Assembly (NCBI RefSeq): GCF_000336675.1
Contig: NZ_AOMB01000008.1
Coordinates: 1 to 50,296 of the forward strand
Direction: 5' to 3'
Origin: Halococcus hamelinensis 100A6
GTDB lineage: Archaea; Halobacteriota; Halobacteria; Halobacteriales; Halococcaceae
Length of the DNA: 50,296 bases
Shown: positions 41,016 through 49,528 of the stretch, piece after piece
Numbering within the stretch: the stretch's first letter is position 1
Layout of the letters: every line of letters begins with the position of its first letter
Position numbers and translations under genes: made by a program
Notes under the pieces: model-generated
The model's input: the letters and a program-made list of their open reading frames with translations, nothing else
Told to the model about the DNA's origin: nothing
Databases searched by the model: none

Positions 41016-43139
41016 ATGGACACCAGCACCACACGACCCGACGGCGGCGTATCGCGCCGGCGATTCCTCCGGACGACCGCGGTTGCGGGCGGGGTCGTGG
41101 GGCTCGGCGGCACCGCGGGGGTGCGCGCCCAGACCCAGCAGCCGGAGACGATCGAACTCGGCGGCGACACCGCCGGCTGGGTCGGTCGGTCACCCGATTC
41201 GATCGAGGGCGACACCAACCCCACGATCGAGCTCGACGCCGGTACCAAGTACCGGATCACCTGGGAGAACGTCGACGGCAAGCCCCACAACATCGTGATC
41301 TCGAACCGCTCGGGCGGGACGATGAAACGAACCGAGGTCATCACGGAACGGGGCGCGACCCAGTCGGTGACGTTCACCGCGACCCCGAAGACCGGGAGCT
41401 ACGTCTGTGAGGTCCACCCGACCTCGATGCGTGGCGAGTTCGACCTCGGCGAGGACGCCGCCACCAGTTCGGAAGGATCGGTGAGCAACGAGGAGCTCTA
41501 CTTCCCGAAGGGTCCGTCGGTGCGGCTCGAAACCGTCGTCACCGAGGGTCCCGACTCGCCGCTGGATTTCGTCGTACCGCCGAACTCGAGCGATACCTAC
41601 TACATCGTCGACCGGTCGGGTGGGGTCTACCGCTACACCGAACGGCAGGGATTGCAGTCCGAACCGTTCATCGACGTCAGCGACAGGCTCGCGGAGATCA
41701 TCGGCGAGATGGGGCTCGTCGGGATGGCGTTCCACCCGGACTACCAACAGAACAGAAAGTTCTACCTGCGCTACAGCGCCCCGAGCCGGGAGGGGACGCC
41801 CGAGGACTACAACCACACCGAGGTGCTCGCCGAGTTCACGGCGAACGACGACGGTACCAGCGCCGACCCCGACTCCGAGCGCACGGTCATGGAGATCCCC
41901 CATCCCCAGGAGATACACAACTCCGGGTCGATGGCGTTCGGGCCCGACGACGGCTATCTCTACCTCGGGATGGGCGACGGCGGCGGCGGGAGCGACAACA
42001 ACCTCGGCCACGTCGAGGACTGGTACGAGCCCCTCGAAGGCGGCAACGGGCAGGACGTCACCGAGAACCTCCTCGGGAGCATCCTCCGGATCGACGTCGA
42101 CAGCCGGGACGGCGAGAAGGCCTACGGCATCCCCGAGGACAACCCGCTCGTCGGGCGGGACGGGCTCGGCGAGCACTACGCCTGGGGCCTGCGCAACCCC
42201 TGGCGGATCGGATTCTCGAACGGCGACCTCTACGCCGGCGACGTGGGGCAGAACTCCTACGAGGAGATCAACCTGATCGAGAAGGGCAACAACTACGGCT
42301 GGAACATCCGCGAGGGGCGTCACTGCTTCGACCCGCGGGCGCAGGAACCCTCGGAGGTGAGCACCGACGGCACCTGCCCGACGAAGACCCCCGACAACGT
42401 CCGTGGCGGCGAGCCGCTCGTCGACCCGATCATCGAGTACCCCCACGCCTACAGGGGTCGGGGCGTCGGCGCGTCGGTCATCGGCGGCTACGTCTACACC
42501 AACGACCGCGTGCCGGCACTCACGGACACCTACGTCTTCGGTGACTTCCGGAAGAACATCGACATCGAGGAGCCGAGCGGCTCGCTGTTCGCCGCGACGA
42601 AGGGGCGAAACGGGGAGTGGTCGACCGAGGAGGTCACGGTCGCGAACGGCGACGAGGGCCGGATCGGGAACTTCGTGCTCGCCATCGGCCGGGACAACGA
42701 CGGCGAACTCTACGCGCTGACCACGACCGACCACGACCCCGGCGAGGGGACGGGAACCGTCTCCCGGATCGTCCGTGACCCGTCGAACGCCGGGACGACC
42801 GGCAACGCGACCGCGGGGAACGAAACGGCCGGGAATGCAACTGCAGGGAACGCGACCGCTGGTAACGCCACCGTCGGAACCGACGCCGCGGCGAACGGAA
42901 CCGCGAACGCGACGGCCGACGCCAACGCGACCGCCGGCACGGCGGCGAACGACTCGACGGGTGCCGGGTCGGCTACCGGTTCCGCGGCGAGCGGTTCCAA
43001 CGGTTCGGACGGCTCGAACGGTTCGTCCGATGGAGCGAGCACCACACAGGGTTCGGGCCCCGGCTTCGGCGCGCTCGCGGCGGTCTCGGGGCTCGTCCTC
43101 GGAGCCGCACGCTTCCTGCGGCGGAACGACGAGGACTAG
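41016..43139 (+). CDS. Tat-exported cupredoxin-PQQ sugar dehydrogenase fusion with PGF-CTERM
   Basis: A 707-residue surface protein. The Tat signal is SRRRFLRTTAVAGGVVGLG. A cupredoxin domain (about residues 45-150) has type-1 copper ligands: His in GKPHNIVIS and Cys/His/Met in YVCEVHPTSMRG. A six-bladed PQQ glucose/sorbosone-dehydrogenase propeller follows (FHPDYQQNRKFYLRY, IHNSGSMAFGPDDGYLYLG, AWGLRNPWRIGF, GDVGQNSYEEINLIEKGNNYGW). A linker with repeated NAT sequons and a PGF-CTERM tail (GPGFGALAAVSG, helix, RRNDED) suggest glycosylation and archaeosortase processing. Copper could accept electrons from PQQ within one chain (inference). Confidence 0.93.
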   Translation: MDTSTTRPDGGVSRRRFLRTTAVAGGVVGLGGTAGVRAQTQQPETIELGGDTAGWVGRSPDSIEGDTNPTIELDAGTKYRITWENVDGKPHNIVISNRSGGTMKRTEVITERGATQSVTFTATPKTGSYVCEVHPTSMRGEFDLGEDAATSSEGSVSNEELYFPKGPSVRLETVVTEGPDSPLDFVVPPNSSDTYYIVDRSGGVYRYTERQGLQSEPFIDVSDRLAEIIGEMGLVGMAFHPDYQQNRKFYLRYSAPSREGTPEDYNHTEVLAEFTANDDGTSADPDSERTVMEIPHPQEIHNSGSMAFGPDDGYLYLGMGDGGGGSDNNLGHVEDWYEPLEGGNGQDVTENLLGSILRIDVDSRDGEKAYGIPEDNPLVGRDGLGEHYAWGLRNPWRIGFSNGDLYAGDVGQNSYEEINLIEKGNNYGWNIREGRHCFDPRAQEPSEVSTDGTCPTKTPDNVRGGEPLVDPIIEYPHAYRGRGVGASVIGGYVYTNDRVPALTDTYVFGDFRKNIDIEEPSGSLFAATKGRNGEWSTEEVTVANGDEGRIGNFVLAIGRDNDGELYALTTTDHDPGEGTGTVSRIVRDPSNAGTTGNATAGNETAGNATAGNATAGNATVGTDAAANGTANATADANATAGTAANDSTGAGSATGSAASGSNGSDGSNGSSDGASTTQGSGPGFGALAAVSGLVLGAARFLRRNDED

Positions 43140-44005
43140 GCCGTCAGCCCGCGAACCAGCCGGGCGAGCGTTCGGTTCACCGGCGCTGGTTCGTCCGTGC
43201 GCGCCACGACCGCGCCGTTGATCGCGTCGACCTCGGTTCGGTTGTCCGCTCGGACGTCCTGCAGCATCGAGGAGTGGTTCTCGGCGGTCGTCTCCACCAC
43301 CGACTCGAGCGTCGCGACCGCGTCACGCTCGTCGAGGTCGATATCGTTCTCGCGGGCGACCCGTGCGGTTTCGCGTGCAGCAGCGGTCGCGACCCCGTGC
43401 AGCGGGCCGTCGGCGAGCGCGCCGTTCGCCACCCCGGCGAGCGCGGTGACGGGGTTGATCCCGGCGTTGACCGCGAGTTTCTCCCACCGACGGCGGGCCA
43501 TTCGGGGCGAGACTTGTACGTCGATATTCGCCGCACGGAGCGCGCCTCCGACGCGCTCGGCGGCGGCCGAGGGGCCGCCGTCGGGGTCGCCGACGACGAC
43601 CTCGCCGATTCCGGTACACGCGACCCGACCGGGTCCGTCGAGCCGTGCGCCGTAGGTGCAGGTCCCCGCGAGGACGGTGTCGTGGGAGCGCGCGAGGCGC
43701 TCCTCGTTCCCGAGGCCGTTCTGGAGCGAACAGACCACCGCGGGCGCACAGTCGGTGAGCGCGCGGGCGGCGGTCGGGGTGTCGAACGATTTGACGGTCA
43801 CCAGCGCGAGGTCGGCGCGGTCGGGAACCGTCGTCCGGGCGTCGGGTTCGACGGTGAACTCGACCGCGCCGGTGACGCGCAATCCCGATTCGCGGACCGC
43901 CGAGATATGCGGGTCCCGTCCGACGAGGGTCACGTCGTGTTCGCGCGCGCACAACCCGCCGACGAGGCTGCCGAGGCTCCCCGCGCCGAAGACGACCACG
44001 TCCAT
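43136..44005 (-). CDS. panE: 2-dehydropantoate 2-reductase (ketopantoate reductase)
   Basis: A 289-residue NAD(P)H enzyme making pantoate for coenzyme A. The Rossmann start is MDVVVFGAGSLGSLVGGL. The domain includes ALVTVKSFDTPTAARAL and VCSLQNGLGNEERL, and the C-terminal helical domain has WEKLAVNAGINPVTAL with the catalytic Lys and Asn, plus HSSMLQDVRADNRTEVDAINGAVV. Its stop codon overlaps that of the convergent dehydrogenase at the tetranucleotide CTAG (43136-43139). It is 7 nt downstream of the rubredoxin-like gene, suggesting an operon. Confidence 0.94.
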   Translation of the reverse strand: MDVVVFGAGSLGSLVGGLCAREHDVTLVGRDPHISAVRESGLRVTGAVEFTVEPDARTTVPDRADLALVTVKSFDTPTAARALTDCAPAVVCSLQNGLGNEERLARSHDTVLAGTCTYGARLDGPGRVACTGIGEVVVGDPDGGPSAAAERVGGALRAANIDVQVSPRMARRRWEKLAVNAGINPVTALAGVANGALADGPLHGVATAAARETARVARENDIDLDERDAVATLESVVETTAENHSSMLQDVRADNRTEVDAINGAVVARTDEPAPVNRTLARLVRGLTA

Positions 44006-44012
44006 TCGAGGA

Positions 44013-44315
44013 CTAATCCTCGGTCCAGTAATAGAGGTCCTCCTTCGGCGCGCCACAGGACGGGCAGGCCTCCGGGAGGGAATCGATCCGACCGAGTTCG
44101 CCGCAGGCCCAGCACCGCCACATGAGGTCCATCTCGCCCGCCCCGTGCGGCCCGCTGGCTTCGACCTCGGTCGCGAGCTCCCCCGCGGCTCGCACGTAGA
44201 ACCCGCGCTCGTCGAATCCCCTGATGGTTCCCAGTTGCTCTCCCCGGTCGTCGTAGACCGTCTGGTCGAACCCGAGCTCCCGCCCGCCGGACAGCCGATA
44301 CTGTGCGTCTTCCAT
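44013..44315 (-). CDS. Rubredoxin-like zinc/iron protein (DUF7130-like)
   Basis: A 100-residue protein. An N-terminal beta-rich region (YRLSGGRELGFDQTVYDDRG, then QLGTIRGFDERGFYVRAAG) precedes a rubredoxin-like knuckle pair, CWACGELGRIDSLPEACPSCG, and it ends APKEDLYYWTED. The four cysteines could bind Fe or Zn. The GGAGG Shine-Dalgarno sequence 5 nt before this ATG decides the start over the upstream ones. It probably shares an mRNA with panE. Function unknown, possibly electron transfer. Confidence 0.85.
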   Translation of the reverse strand: MEDAQYRLSGGRELGFDQTVYDDRGEQLGTIRGFDERGFYVRAAGELATEVEASGPHGAGEMDLMWRCWACGELGRIDSLPEACPSCGAPKEDLYYWTED

Positions 44316-44320
44316 GATAT

Positions 44321-44325
44321 CCTCC
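44321..44325 (-). promoter_or_regulatory. Shine-Dalgarno sequence of the rubredoxin-like gene
   Basis: On the minus strand GGAGG is followed by ATATC and then ATG. Strong Shine-Dalgarno sites are unusual for first genes in this window and indicate a leadered transcript here. Confidence 0.7.
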
Positions 44326-44570
44326 ACACTCCATAGGACCGCCGAGAGCATAACGTTCGCTCCGGGGACGGGACGCCCCGTGGCTCTCTGTCCTCTTTCA
44401 GCAGCGGGTTCGCCGGTCACGAACCCAACCGTTCGCTCGACGACTCACGGTCACGACTGGACGACGGCCCGCTCGGCGACCGCTCTACCCACAAAACACA
44501 TTATCCTCGAACCCAATCATCTACCGTTCGAAATGAGTGGTCGTGACCGTCGCCGATACGGGTCGTGAGT

Positions 44571-44738
44571 ATGGACGTCGAAGAACTCAGAGCGGAAGTC
44601 GAGGAGCTACAACGCGAGGTCCGGGAGCTCCGGCGACGACAGCGGATGACGGCCCAGTGTCTCACCTGTGGGACGATGTTCGTGCCGACCCGCGAACTCG
44701 GCTGTCCGGTGTGTCGGTCCCAGGGTCGGGTTCGGTGA
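44571..44738 (+). CDS. Coiled-coil zinc-ribbon microprotein
   Basis: A 55-residue protein. An N-terminal heptad-like helix (MDVEELRAEVEELQREVREL) suggests dimerisation. It is followed by CLTCG at residues 30-34 and CPVC at 45-48, a four-cysteine zinc site. Third positions are nearly all G/C. The stop overlaps the start of the next small frame (TGATG). Function unknown; such proteins often act as transcription adaptors. Confidence 0.7.
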   Translation: MDVEELRAEVEELQREVRELRRRQRMTAQCLTCGTMFVPTRELGCPVCRSQGRVR

Positions 44739-44863
44739 TGCACCACCACTATCGCCTCCCTACGAGTGAACAGGAAGCCGAGGAAGAAAGCGAACTCGTG
44801 GACGGTATGGACGAACTGACCGGGGAACAACGACCGATCCTCGACCGACTGGCCGACGACTGA
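44738..44863 (+). CDS. Small acidic protein, coupled to the zinc microprotein
   Basis: A 41-residue frame starting MHHHYRLPTSEQEAEEESEL and ending LDRLADD. It begins on the last base of the preceding stop codon, the arrangement of coupled translation. The three histidines at the start could bind metal. I know no family. Existence rests on the overlap and the acidic haloarchaeal composition. Confidence 0.45.
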   Translation: MHHHYRLPTSEQEAEEESELVDGMDELTGEQRPILDRLADD

Positions 44864-44952
44864 GCACGTCGACCACCCTCAGCCGGATTGCAGGTATAGC
44901 TCCGCACCGGGACCGTCGCGTCCGGTGGGAACACTACCGTAGCGACCCGTCC

Positions 44953-47900
44953 TCACATGAAGTCCGCGATGCCCGATTGTTTGTTCTTGTCGTTCTCGAA
45001 GACGCTTTCGAGGGTCATCTCCAGGACTTCGAGGCGCTGTTTGGTGTAGTCCCGACAGTCGTACTCCTCGGCGACCCGGGTCGCGGTCCCGATGTACTTC
45101 TTCACCGACCCCTCGTGCACGGTCAGGTTGACCCGGCCGCCGCACTCCCGACACTCGCCCGAGAGCGGCATCCGGCGGTACTTCGTCCCGCAGTCGAGAC
45201 AGCGCGTCTTCTGGCGCGAGAAGGCCCGGAGGTTGCCGATGAGGTCGGGCAGGAAGTGGTATTCGATGATGCGCTCGGCGACGTCGGTCTCGTCCACGGC
45301 CCGGAGCTTCCGCGCGAGTTCGAGCTGGGCGTCCATCTTGTCGGTCATCGACCCCAGCGTCTTGTAGGCCGAGAGCGCCGGCCCGAGCGCGAGGTTCGAG
45401 GTCTCGGTGGTGTGACGAAAGCCCGTGTACTCCTCGTCGGTCCCGACGTTCGCCTCGGCGATCTCGATGTCCACCGCGCCGGGGTCGGCCATCTCCAGGG
45501 TGGCCTCGTAGAACTCCTTCGGGTAGGAGTCCACGACGTCCATGTTGTGCGCCTCGTCGTCGATCTCGGAGGGGTCGATCCGCGAGGACATCACTAACGG
45601 GGCGTCCATCCGCCCGCCGCGCTTGTCGGGGAGGTAGGCCTTCGAGAAGTTCAGGAGGCCATCCATCAGGAGCATGACGCAATCCTCGTCCCCATCGCAA
45701 TTACGGCGCTTTGATGCATGAAAATATGGGTGAGCATAACCAACGGCGGCGCTCGTAAAGCCTATCACGCGCCCCACTACCGCCGCCGAGGTGTGAGGAG
45801 CCATCCCGAAGACGAGCTCGCCCACCAGATCGTCCCGGTCGTCGAACCCGTAGAACGGGTCGAGACCGTAGTACTGGGTCAGGAGGTCGTCGACGAAGTC
45901 GGCGGTCTTGAGGAGGTGTTCGGCCGCGCCGTCGGAGAGCACCACGTCTTGGACCCGTAGCTCCACGAGCTGGTCGTCGTGGCGGAGCGGGTCGCCCTGC
46001 ATGTCCTCGTGATAGCCGAGCTCGCGGAACTGCTCGACCGAGACGTCGAGCTCGGCGGGTTTGACGCTCGTGACGGGCAGATCGGTCATGTCGTATCGGA
46101 TCGTGCCGTCCTTGAACGCCGAGACGCCGTGTTTCGCCCGGAGGACGCCCTTCTCCATCGGCTCCGGGGTCTTGAGCTCCGAGGTCAGCCCCTTGACGCC
46201 CTTCAGGATGTCGAAGGCGTTCTCGCGCTCGCCGACCTCCCGGAGCGCGCTCTCGTACTCGTCCCGAATATTGACAACTCGCCACTCCGTCGGCGTCGCC
46301 TCGCCCTCACACCGCGGGCACTCCGCCCGGCCGGATTCGTCGGGTTCGACCTCGATCTCGCAGTCGGGACACTCGTATCGGGGCTCGGTGAGGCTCCCGC
46401 AGTCGGGACACCGGGTCTCGTAGGTTCGGGTATCACAGTCGACGCACTCGCGGCGACCGACCTGGACGGGGACCGCGCCTCTGGTCCCCTCATGGTCGTG
46501 GTCGGCCGCCTCGCTCACGTCGCGCTGGCTGCCGCCGGCCTCGCCGATCGGGAACAGGGTGTGGACCGCGGGCGAGAGTTCGCGTTTCTCGGACTTCTCG
46601 GGTCGACCCATTCGTCCCCCGATCCGGGTCGGCGCGCGCTCGCGGAGCGAAAAGGGCGCGACCTCGCGGGCGGCCTTCATGGCGTTCGGCCACTCGTGGG
46701 CCGCCGTCGAGAGGGACTCCCAGGTGCGTTCGAGCCCCTCGTCGATACCCAGCGACCGCACCAGCGCCGCGGAGTTCGGGATCCGAAGCGCGTCGCCGGC
46801 CTGGGAGTGGGGGACCAGGAGGTCTTCGAGCGTTTCACGGACCTCGGGGAGCGGTTCGAGCGCCAGCATCCCCTCGACGTACTCGCCCGCGACGACCGCT
46901 TCGGCGAGGCTCTCGAACGCCTCGACCGAGATGTCGTGCCAGCAGTAGGTGTACTGGGGATGGAGCGGCGCGTCGTACTCGGTGGCCCACTCGATGGCCT
47001 CGCTCGGTGAGGGTTCTCCGAGGTCGACCCGGGGTGAATCCCGGAGCGCCCTGACGTCCGCCCCGGTCGCCTCGAACTCCTGGATCCACCACTCGTACGT
47101 GTACGACGCGGGCGCGAGCGGGTGGTTGTTCTCGACGAACTCCCCGTAGTTCACGAGGTACTCCCCGAGGTCGAGGATCGCCTCGACGCCGTTCCGGCAT
47201 TCGAGGGCGTCCTCGGGGTCGTCGATCCGCCGAACCTCGCCGTTCGCCAACCTGACCGTCGGGCCCTCGATCGAGTCCACCGGCACGACCCCGGCGGCCT
47301 TCCCCGGTCGCTCGGTCTTCAGCTGGGTGCCCGTCGCGAGGAAGTCGTCCACGAGGTGCATCGTCGCGGGGTGGACCCCGGCGGTCGCGAACCCGTTGTT
47401 CCGCGAGCGGCCGTACCGGAGCCGGAACCCGCCGGGCCGGCTCGGATGGCCGAACACCGGCCGGCCGGCGATCAGATCCCGGAGGTATTTGCCCGCGGCG
47501 TCGGGACGAACCGGCCCAGTGGGTTCGTCTTCGACCTCCTCGGCCTCACTCTCGTCCGTCCCGTCCCCGGCCGGCTCCGCCGACTCGCTCCCCGCCGGTT
47601 CGTCGTGACCCTCGTCCTCCCCGATGGTGCCCGCGATGAGGTCGTCGAGCCACGGCCAGTCGACCTCGTCGAGTTCGGCGGTGTAGCGCTCGATCTTCGG
47701 GGCCTTCTGGGCGATCCCCTCCGCGAGCACGAGACACATCCCGCCGCGGGGGTTGTTGGTGCCGACCCGTTCGAGGTCCCGGAAGCCCGAGACCTCCTCC
47801 TGGCCGGTCGCCTCGCCGTCGAGCATCACGGGGCAGTTCTCGGCGATGAACTTCGTCTCCTCGTCCTTCGGGGAGTACTGGAGACCCGTCTCCGAGTCGT

Positions 47901-48459
47901 AGAGGTCGATCTCCTCGGCGTAGCGTTCGACCTCCTCCTCGCGGGCCTCGTAGGCACCGAGCCCGAGCAGCGCCCGGGTGTAGTCGGCCACGAGCACCGA
48001 GAGCGCCTGTGCCGTCCCCCCGGCCGACCGGATCGGGCCCGCGTAGAACACCCGCACGAACTGCGTTCCGTCGGGGTTGTCGGCCAGCTCCACGCGGTCG
48101 ATACCCTCGATGGGTGCGGCGACCACACCTTCCGTGAGGAGCGCGACGGCGGTCCGAACCGCGCCCTCGATGGTTCCCGCCTGTGTCTCGTAGTCCCCAA
48201 CTCGACCCTCGGCGAAGTCCTCGGCGAGTTCGAGCGCGGCCTCCTCGCGGCTCATCTGGCCTTCGAGTTCACGTACCCGGTCGGCGACGCCCTCGATGCC
48301 GAGGATGTTCTCCACTCGGTCGGCCATGTCCTTCGCGACCGGGATCTCGACCTCCGGGGTCGGGTCGCCCCCCATCCCGCGCGCGGTCTCGGCGACCCCG
48401 AGCGCCTCGTCGAGACCGGACTCGAGCCGCTCGAAGTAGTGCTCGTCCTCCGGCCGCAT
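44953..48459 (-). CDS. polD2: DNA polymerase D large subunit (DP2)
   Basis: A 1,168-residue catalytic subunit of the replicative polymerase D, unique to archaea. Conserved blocks include RVFYAGPIRSAGGTAQALSVLVAD, RYGRSRNNGFATAGVHPAT, a cysteine-rich zinc region (CVDCDTRTYETRCPDCGS and two more knuckles), and the active-site segment KRRNCDGDEDCVMLLMDG with its catalytic Asp residues. A last zinc module (CLDCGTKYRR, CRECGG) precedes the C-terminal tail NKQSGIADFM. An acidic linker of about 35 residues interrupts the first third. No intein is present, but the usual insertion region has atypical codons. Confidence 0.96.
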   Translation of the reverse strand: MRPEDEHYFERLESGLDEALGVAETARGMGGDPTPEVEIPVAKDMADRVENILGIEGVADRVRELEGQMSREEAALELAEDFAEGRVGDYETQAGTIEGAVRTAVALLTEGVVAAPIEGIDRVELADNPDGTQFVRVFYAGPIRSAGGTAQALSVLVADYTRALLGLGAYEAREEEVERYAEEIDLYDSETGLQYSPKDEETKFIAENCPVMLDGEATGQEEVSGFRDLERVGTNNPRGGMCLVLAEGIAQKAPKIERYTAELDEVDWPWLDDLIAGTIGEDEGHDEPAGSESAEPAGDGTDESEAEEVEDEPTGPVRPDAAGKYLRDLIAGRPVFGHPSRPGGFRLRYGRSRNNGFATAGVHPATMHLVDDFLATGTQLKTERPGKAAGVVPVDSIEGPTVRLANGEVRRIDDPEDALECRNGVEAILDLGEYLVNYGEFVENNHPLAPASYTYEWWIQEFEATGADVRALRDSPRVDLGEPSPSEAIEWATEYDAPLHPQYTYCWHDISVEAFESLAEAVVAGEYVEGMLALEPLPEVRETLEDLLVPHSQAGDALRIPNSAALVRSLGIDEGLERTWESLSTAAHEWPNAMKAAREVAPFSLRERAPTRIGGRMGRPEKSEKRELSPAVHTLFPIGEAGGSQRDVSEAADHDHEGTRGAVPVQVGRRECVDCDTRTYETRCPDCGSLTEPRYECPDCEIEVEPDESGRAECPRCEGEATPTEWRVVNIRDEYESALREVGERENAFDILKGVKGLTSELKTPEPMEKGVLRAKHGVSAFKDGTIRYDMTDLPVTSVKPAELDVSVEQFRELGYHEDMQGDPLRHDDQLVELRVQDVVLSDGAAEHLLKTADFVDDLLTQYYGLDPFYGFDDRDDLVGELVFGMAPHTSAAVVGRVIGFTSAAVGYAHPYFHASKRRNCDGDEDCVMLLMDGLLNFSKAYLPDKRGGRMDAPLVMSSRIDPSEIDDEAHNMDVVDSYPKEFYEATLEMADPGAVDIEIAEANVGTDEEYTGFRHTTETSNLALGPALSAYKTLGSMTDKMDAQLELARKLRAVDETDVAERIIEYHFLPDLIGNLRAFSRQKTRCLDCGTKYRRMPLSGECRECGGRVNLTVHEGSVKKYIGTATRVAEEYDCRDYTKQRLEVLEMTLESVFENDKNKQSGIADFM
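45687..45762 (-). other. AT-rich codon tract at the PolD2 intein-insertion region
   Basis: The codons for GFTSAAVGYAHPYFHASKRR, plus the following NCDGDED, use many A/T endings (ATA, TTT, GTT, GGT, TAT, GCT, CCA, CAT, GCA, TCA, CGT, AAT, GAT). The rest of the gene is almost entirely G/C-ending. The tract centres on the site where archaeal DP2 inteins are known to insert, suggesting a trace of past homing or intein loss. Confidence 0.65.
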
Positions 48460-48649
48460 CAGCGCCGTCGACCCTCGTGCCGACGTTTCTCCACACCATC
48501 GGGACCCGCGCGAACCCAGCCGAGCGGCGAACCGTTCATAGCCACGAGTCGGCCGGCGGCGGCAAAAACCTTCACCTCCGTGCGAGCGCCGACACCGCGG
48601 GAACGATCCTTCGATAACGTAATATAATTTTACGGCGATCTTCGGGTAC

Positions 48650-49510
48650 ATGGTCGACCTGGCCCTCGTGGGTGTCGGTCTCGTCGTCGGCGTCGTCGGG
48701 CTCGTGTTCGCGTACACGGGCTGGCTGAACCGCAAGCAACGGCGGCTCGTCACCGAAACGGGGACCACCGAGGTCCGGGGGATCGACGAGGAGGGCCGCG
48801 TCGAAGTGAAAGGCGAGGTCGACGCCGACCAGGGGGTGTTCACCTCCCCCATCGGGCAGTCGGACGCGGTGCTCGCGGCGTGGGAGGTCGAGGAGTGGAA
48901 CGAGCGGGGCGACACCAGCAACTGGCGGACCCTCGCCTCGGGCGTCTACTCCGAGCCCTTCCACGTCGACGACGGCACCGGCACGGTCGAAGTTTCGCTC
49001 ACCGACCGGGTTTCGGGCGAAAGCGAGTCCCTGCTCTCGCTCGACAGTACCGTCGCCGGCGACGGCGTCGCGGTCGACAACGTGACCTGCGAGTTCGAGG
49101 CGTTCCCCGTCGTCGAGGAGGTCGGTGCCGAGTCCGAGCCGCCCGAACACGTCCGGTCGTTCGTCGCGGGCGAGCGCGGCGTCTCGGGACAGTTGGGGTC
49201 GATCACCAACCTCGTCGATATCGGCAACGCCCACGGCGACCGGCGCTACTCCGAACGCGCGCTCGGTCCCGGCGAGGCGGTCTACCTGCTGGGCCACGCC
49301 GAGGCCGACGCAGATGCGCCCCATCCACTCCACCCCGAGGACGTCGTCCTCACCGCCGGTAACGAGGAGCCGTTCATCCTCTCCGACCACGCCGAGGACG
49401 CCCTCGTCGACCAGTTCGGCTCCGGCTACCGACGAAGCCTCGCCATCGGTGTCGTGCTCGTCGTGGTCGGTATCGCGGCGGTCGTCGCCGGAACGACGCC
49501 GCTACTCTGA
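48650..49510 (+). CDS. GIDE-domain membrane protein
   Basis: A 286-residue protein with one helix at each end ([21 protein letters not shown] and RRSLAIGVVLVVVGIAAVVAG). Between them is a beta-rich domain (VEVKGEVDADQGVFTSPIG, AAWEVEEWNERGDTSNWRTL, VYSEPFHVDDGTGTVEVSL, ERALGPGEAVYLLGHAE). This matches the GIDE region found in mitochondrial MUL1-type E3 ligases, but no RING finger is present. Topology suggests the domain faces one side of the membrane. TATAATTT lies 20-27 nt upstream. Function unknown. Confidence 0.85.
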   Translation: MVDLALVGVGLVVGVVGLVFAYTGWLNRKQRRLVTETGTTEVRGIDEEGRVEVKGEVDADQGVFTSPIGQSDAVLAAWEVEEWNERGDTSNWRTLASGVYSEPFHVDDGTGTVEVSLTDRVSGESESLLSLDSTVAGDGVAVDNVTCEFEAFPVVEEVGAESEPPEHVRSFVAGERGVSGQLGSITNLVDIGNAHGDRRYSERALGPGEAVYLLGHAEADADAPHPLHPEDVVLTAGNEEPFILSDHAEDALVDQFGSGYRRSLAIGVVLVVVGIAAVVAGTTPLL

Positions 49511-49528
49511 AGCACAGCCACGGACCGA

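Noticed and set aside
44533-44568. An 11-codon frame (MSGRDRRRYGS) before the zinc microprotein
   Set aside because: Too short to support as a gene. It may be an upstream frame in a leader, but no evidence distinguishes it from chance.
45660-45780. Possible frameshift or intein boundary in polD2
   Set aside because: The reading frame continues without interruption through the AT-rich tract and the protein sequence stays conserved, so neither is present.
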